The notes under the pieces were generated by a model. The model saw only the letters and a list, made by a program, of their open reading frames with translations. It was not told the origin of the DNA and ran no database searches. From positions 41,317,601-41,381,600 of the forward strand of contig NC_092356.1 in the NCBI RefSeq assembly GCF_963676685.1: a stretch of DNA of 64,000 nt, in the 5' to 3' direction. Positions 61,321-64,000 of this stretch are shown one piece after another. This DNA comes from Mytilus edulis (taxonomy: Eukaryota > Mollusca > Bivalvia > Mytilida > Mytilidae). The position numbers and the translations under genes are program-made. Position 1 is the first letter of the stretch. The number at the start of each line of letters is the position of its first letter.

Positions 61321-61712
61321 CATTTTCGCTAGCCAAGGGTTACAATCCACTCCCGCTCTCTTCACCCTTGGTGGATTGAGCCAGATTTTGTTAACCACAA
61401 GAATATCATTTGGATTGGTCGCAGTCGTAACTGGCAGCATCCAATCAAAAAGTGTCTTACAGCGAACACGTGTAAATGATAAAATGTAAACAAACATGGC
61501 AACCTGCAGATTGTGTCACGAGTCTCTACCCCCAAAAAATAGAAGAACAATATTCAGTGACACGTTTAAAGTATTTGATCAACTTATCAAAGTTCTGGGA
61601 TATATTCCTCGTGTAAACGATATATTATATTATATATTATATTTGTGGTTTCTGTTTCACTAAATTCATCTTCGCTAGCCAAGGGTTACGTAACCCTTGG
61701 CTAGCGAAGATG
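61321..61712 (+). mobile_element. 392-bp MULE-like element carrying a promoter and ZAD-like first exon
   Basis: Ends CATTTTCGCTAGCCAAGGGT and its inverse are flanked by the 9-bp direct repeat TCATTTAAC (61312-61320, 61713-61721), as Mutator-like elements leave. The right terminus is a perfect 46-bp palindrome (61667-61712), an inverted dimer of the end sequence. Inside are two CCAAT motifs (61414 reversed, 61441), an ATG at 61496 in good context, and 39 codons ending at a GTAAAC donor at 61613. It lies in an intron of the unknown minus-strand gene, in antisense. Confidence 0.75.
61496..61612 (+). CDS. ZAD-like zinc-binding first exon inside the 392-bp element (fragment)
   Basis: Reads MATCRLCHESLPPKNRRTIF, then SDTFKVFDQLIKVLGYIPR up to a splice donor (CCTCGT|GTAAAC). 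The CRLC pair followed by F..L..VLGY is the first half of a ZAD-type zinc-binding fold; the second CxxC would have to come from a downstream exon, which is absent here. Not obviously damaged. Whether it is transcribed is unknown. Assignment to ZAD is by pattern, not search. Confidence 0.5.
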
Positions 61713-62154
61713 TCATTTAACATGTTCAAGGGAAATTACTCCTATTAAGGGTCATCTGACATTTTGTTCATACCTTACAATAGGTATGTAATGTAGCATA
61801 TTAATCTATTGTAATACAAATTCATAATAACTAATAAAATTTGTAGATTTAGCTAACAAGGTCCTTATATTTGGATATAGTAACATTTGTTTATAGTGGA
61901 AAGTTGTTTTAACATTAAATCAGCTACAATTAAAAATTGCTTGCTAGTCCCTCTCTGTGATTACCTTTAGATAACTCTGGTTCATTTCCCAATCAATCTA
62001 TCATGAAGGGAAGATAAATAATACAAATTTCAATCATAGTCTTTTTCAAAAATGATGAACGGTTCTTTATATTGGTATGTAATCATTTTAAACGTTTCAA
62101 ATTTATGAAATTATATTCGTACATCAATGTTTTTGATACACCAATAACAACCAG

Positions 62155-63850
62155 ATGCTCCGCAGGGCGCAGCTTTATACGACCGCAGAGGTTGAACCCT
62201 GAACGGTTGGGGCAAGTATGGACACAACATTCAAGCTGGATTCAGCTCTAAATTTGGATTGTGATTAAATAGTTGACACAGAATGAATGTGTTCTAATGA
62301 ACTTAAAATTCTTGTTTTCTCTTAGAGCAATTCACTATGCTGTTGAATATTAATCCTCTCAAAAAAATGTTTGAAGAAATTTTCTTTTTATTTATGAAAT
62401 CTGAAATGAAAAAAATTGACCCTCCAATTTTTTTTTCACATCCCCCTTTCCCTTATTTCAAAACTGATCTCAATTCAAATTTCTAATGAAGTTTGCAACA
62501 ATAACTACTCATTTAAATACATCATAAAATATTAAAATGTAAAAAAAGTGCTTGTTATCACTGAATGGTAAAGATTGTTTTAATCTATCAGTTGGTAGTA
62601 AAAGTGAATATACATTGTATATTGTATAAAACAATGATTTAAGTTGATTCAACTACTATTCTGGACAAAGAAAGATAACTCCAATTGAAATCCAATTGGA
62701 ATTTCTTGCTATTGCACAATATTGTGCAATTAGATATTTCTTGCTATTGTGCAATACTGTGCAATTAAAAATATTTGCTATTGCACAATACTGTGCAATT
62801 GAAGATTTCTTGGTATTGCACAATACTGTGCAATTGAAGATTTCTTGCTATTGCTGAATACTGTGCAATTGAAAATTTCTTGCTATTGCACAATACTTAA
62901 TATAATAATTTTGGATCCTGATTTGGACCAACTTGAAAACTGGGCCCATAATCAAAAATCTAAGTACATGTTTAGATTCAGCATATCAAAGAGGCCCAAG
63001 AATTCAATTTTTGTTAAAATCAAACTTAGTTTAATTTTGGACCCTTTGGACGTTAATGTAAACCAATTCTAAAACGGGACCAAAAATTAAGAATCTACAT
63101 ACACAGTTAGATTATGCATATCAAAGAACCCCAATTATTCAATTTTTGATGAAATCAAACAAAGTTTAATTTTGGACCCCGATTTGGACCAACTTGAAAA
63201 CTGGGCCAATAATAAAAAATCTAAGTACATTTTTAGATTCAGCATATCAAAGAACCCCAAGGATTCAATTTTTGTTAAAATCAAACTAAGTTTAATTTTG
63301 GACCCTTTGGACCTTAATGTAGACCAATTTGAAAACGGGACCAAAAATTAAGAATCTACATACACAGTTAGTTTCGGCATATCAAAGAACCCCAATTATT
63401 CAATTTTTGATAAAATCAAACAAAGTTTAAATCTGGACCCTTTGGGCCCTTTATTCCTAATCTGTTGGGACCAAAACTCCCAAAATCAATACCAACCTTC
63501 CTTTTATGGTTTAACATTTTAGGAATTAGGGGCCAAAAAGGGCCCAAATAAGCATTTTCTTGGTTTTCGCACTATAACTTTAGTTTAAGTTAATAGAAAT
63601 CTATGAAATTTTGACACAAGGTTTATGACCACAAAAGAACAGTTGGGATTGATTTTGGGAGTTTTGGTTTCAACAGTTTAGGAATTAGGGGCCAAAAAAG
63701 GGCCCAAATAAGCATTATTCTTGGTTTTCGCACAATAACTTTAGTTTAAGTAAATAGAAATCAATAAAATTTAAACACAATGTTAATGACTACAAAAGGA
63801 AGGTTGGTATTGATTTTGGGAGTTTAGGTCCCAACAGTTTAGGAATCAAA
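62155..63850 (-). repeat. Dispersed bivalve repeat, copy E (reversed, longer) with tandem blocks
   Basis: 62155-62470 is the reverse complement of 9045-9235 and 14255-14405 (TATACGACCGCAGAGGTTGA). 62690-62900 is a tandem array of about five 37-43-bp units with ATTGCACAATACTGTGCAAT. 62900-63440 is two copies of a roughly 265-bp dimer (AATTTTGGACCCTTTGGAC, AGCATATCAAAGAACCCCAA). 63440-63850 carries two roughly 150-bp units (GGAATTAGGGGCCAAAAA, TTGGTTTTCGCACAATAACT) in plus orientation. The 75- and 69-codon ORFs here are repeat artefacts. Confidence 0.65.
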
Positions 63851-64000
63851 GCCTTAAAGGCTGTAAAAGCAATTGCTGCCATGTTAATGTTTGGGGACTT
63901 TTATTTTTCATCCACATATATACAAGAATTAAACCTGACATGAGTGTTGTCTAGTTAAAAGTAAGAAGGTTTTAACTTTATATAAATAAAAGACTTTAGC

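Noticed and set aside
62845-63344. ORFs with repeated residues on both strands
   Set aside because: They follow the roughly 265-bp tandem repeat; the same motif recurs because the DNA repeats.

Overview
The window looks like nuclear DNA of a bivalve mollusc, most likely a marine mussel (Mytilus-like). It is AT-rich, its genes are short exons split by long introns with standard GT/AG sites, and it is full of dispersed repeats that I remember from mussel sequence (inference; I could not run a search). There are no operons, no rRNA or tRNA that I can see, and no CRISPR. Nearly all listed ORFs are shadows; the real genes had to be assembled from exons.

Layout. (1) 1-4013, minus: 5' part of an FHAD1-like FHA-domain gene running off the left edge. 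(2) 4014-4630: a short bidirectional promoter. (3) 4631-14808, plus: complete PARK7/DJ-1 homologue, 5 exons, 186 aa. (4) 20208-30692, minus: complete SLC25A11-like mitochondrial 2-oxoglutarate/malate carrier, 10 exons, 309 aa. (5) 30693-36120: LINE remnants meeting tail to tail, one of them split by a 1.9 kb DNA transposon. (6) 36121-43037, plus: small SH3BGRL/SH3BGRL3-like thioredoxin-fold gene, 3 coding exons, 92 aa, plus an apparent 3'UTR exon. (7) 48336-57811, plus: complete SRPRB (signal recognition particle receptor beta), 7 exons, 259 aa. (8) 60998-61207, minus: terminal exon of an unrecognised gene that runs off the right edge.

The genes are unrelated housekeeping genes: redox and stress (PARK7, SH3BGRL-like), mitochondrial transport, ER targeting, and a cytoskeleton or cilia-type FHA protein. 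The only regulatory coupling visible is the shared FHAD1/PARK7 promoter with an NRF1-like site.

The interest lies in the mobile DNA. By matching termini and flanking duplications I could delimit several elements: a two-copy family of 1.9 kb elements with 6-bp target duplications and GAGGGGG... ends; a 392-bp element with 9-bp target duplications that carries what looks like a promoter plus a zinc-binding (ZAD-like) first exon and splice donor; a 1071-bp hAT-like element (8-bp duplication); a 72-bp near-perfect palindrome with 8-bp duplication; a Harbinger-like MITE (TAA duplication); a pogo-like element (TA duplication); and a 2.9 kb element with about 145-bp inverted ends and further inverted repeats nested inside it. 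Residue-level gene calls rest on the exon translations; comparisons with human proteins are from memory.
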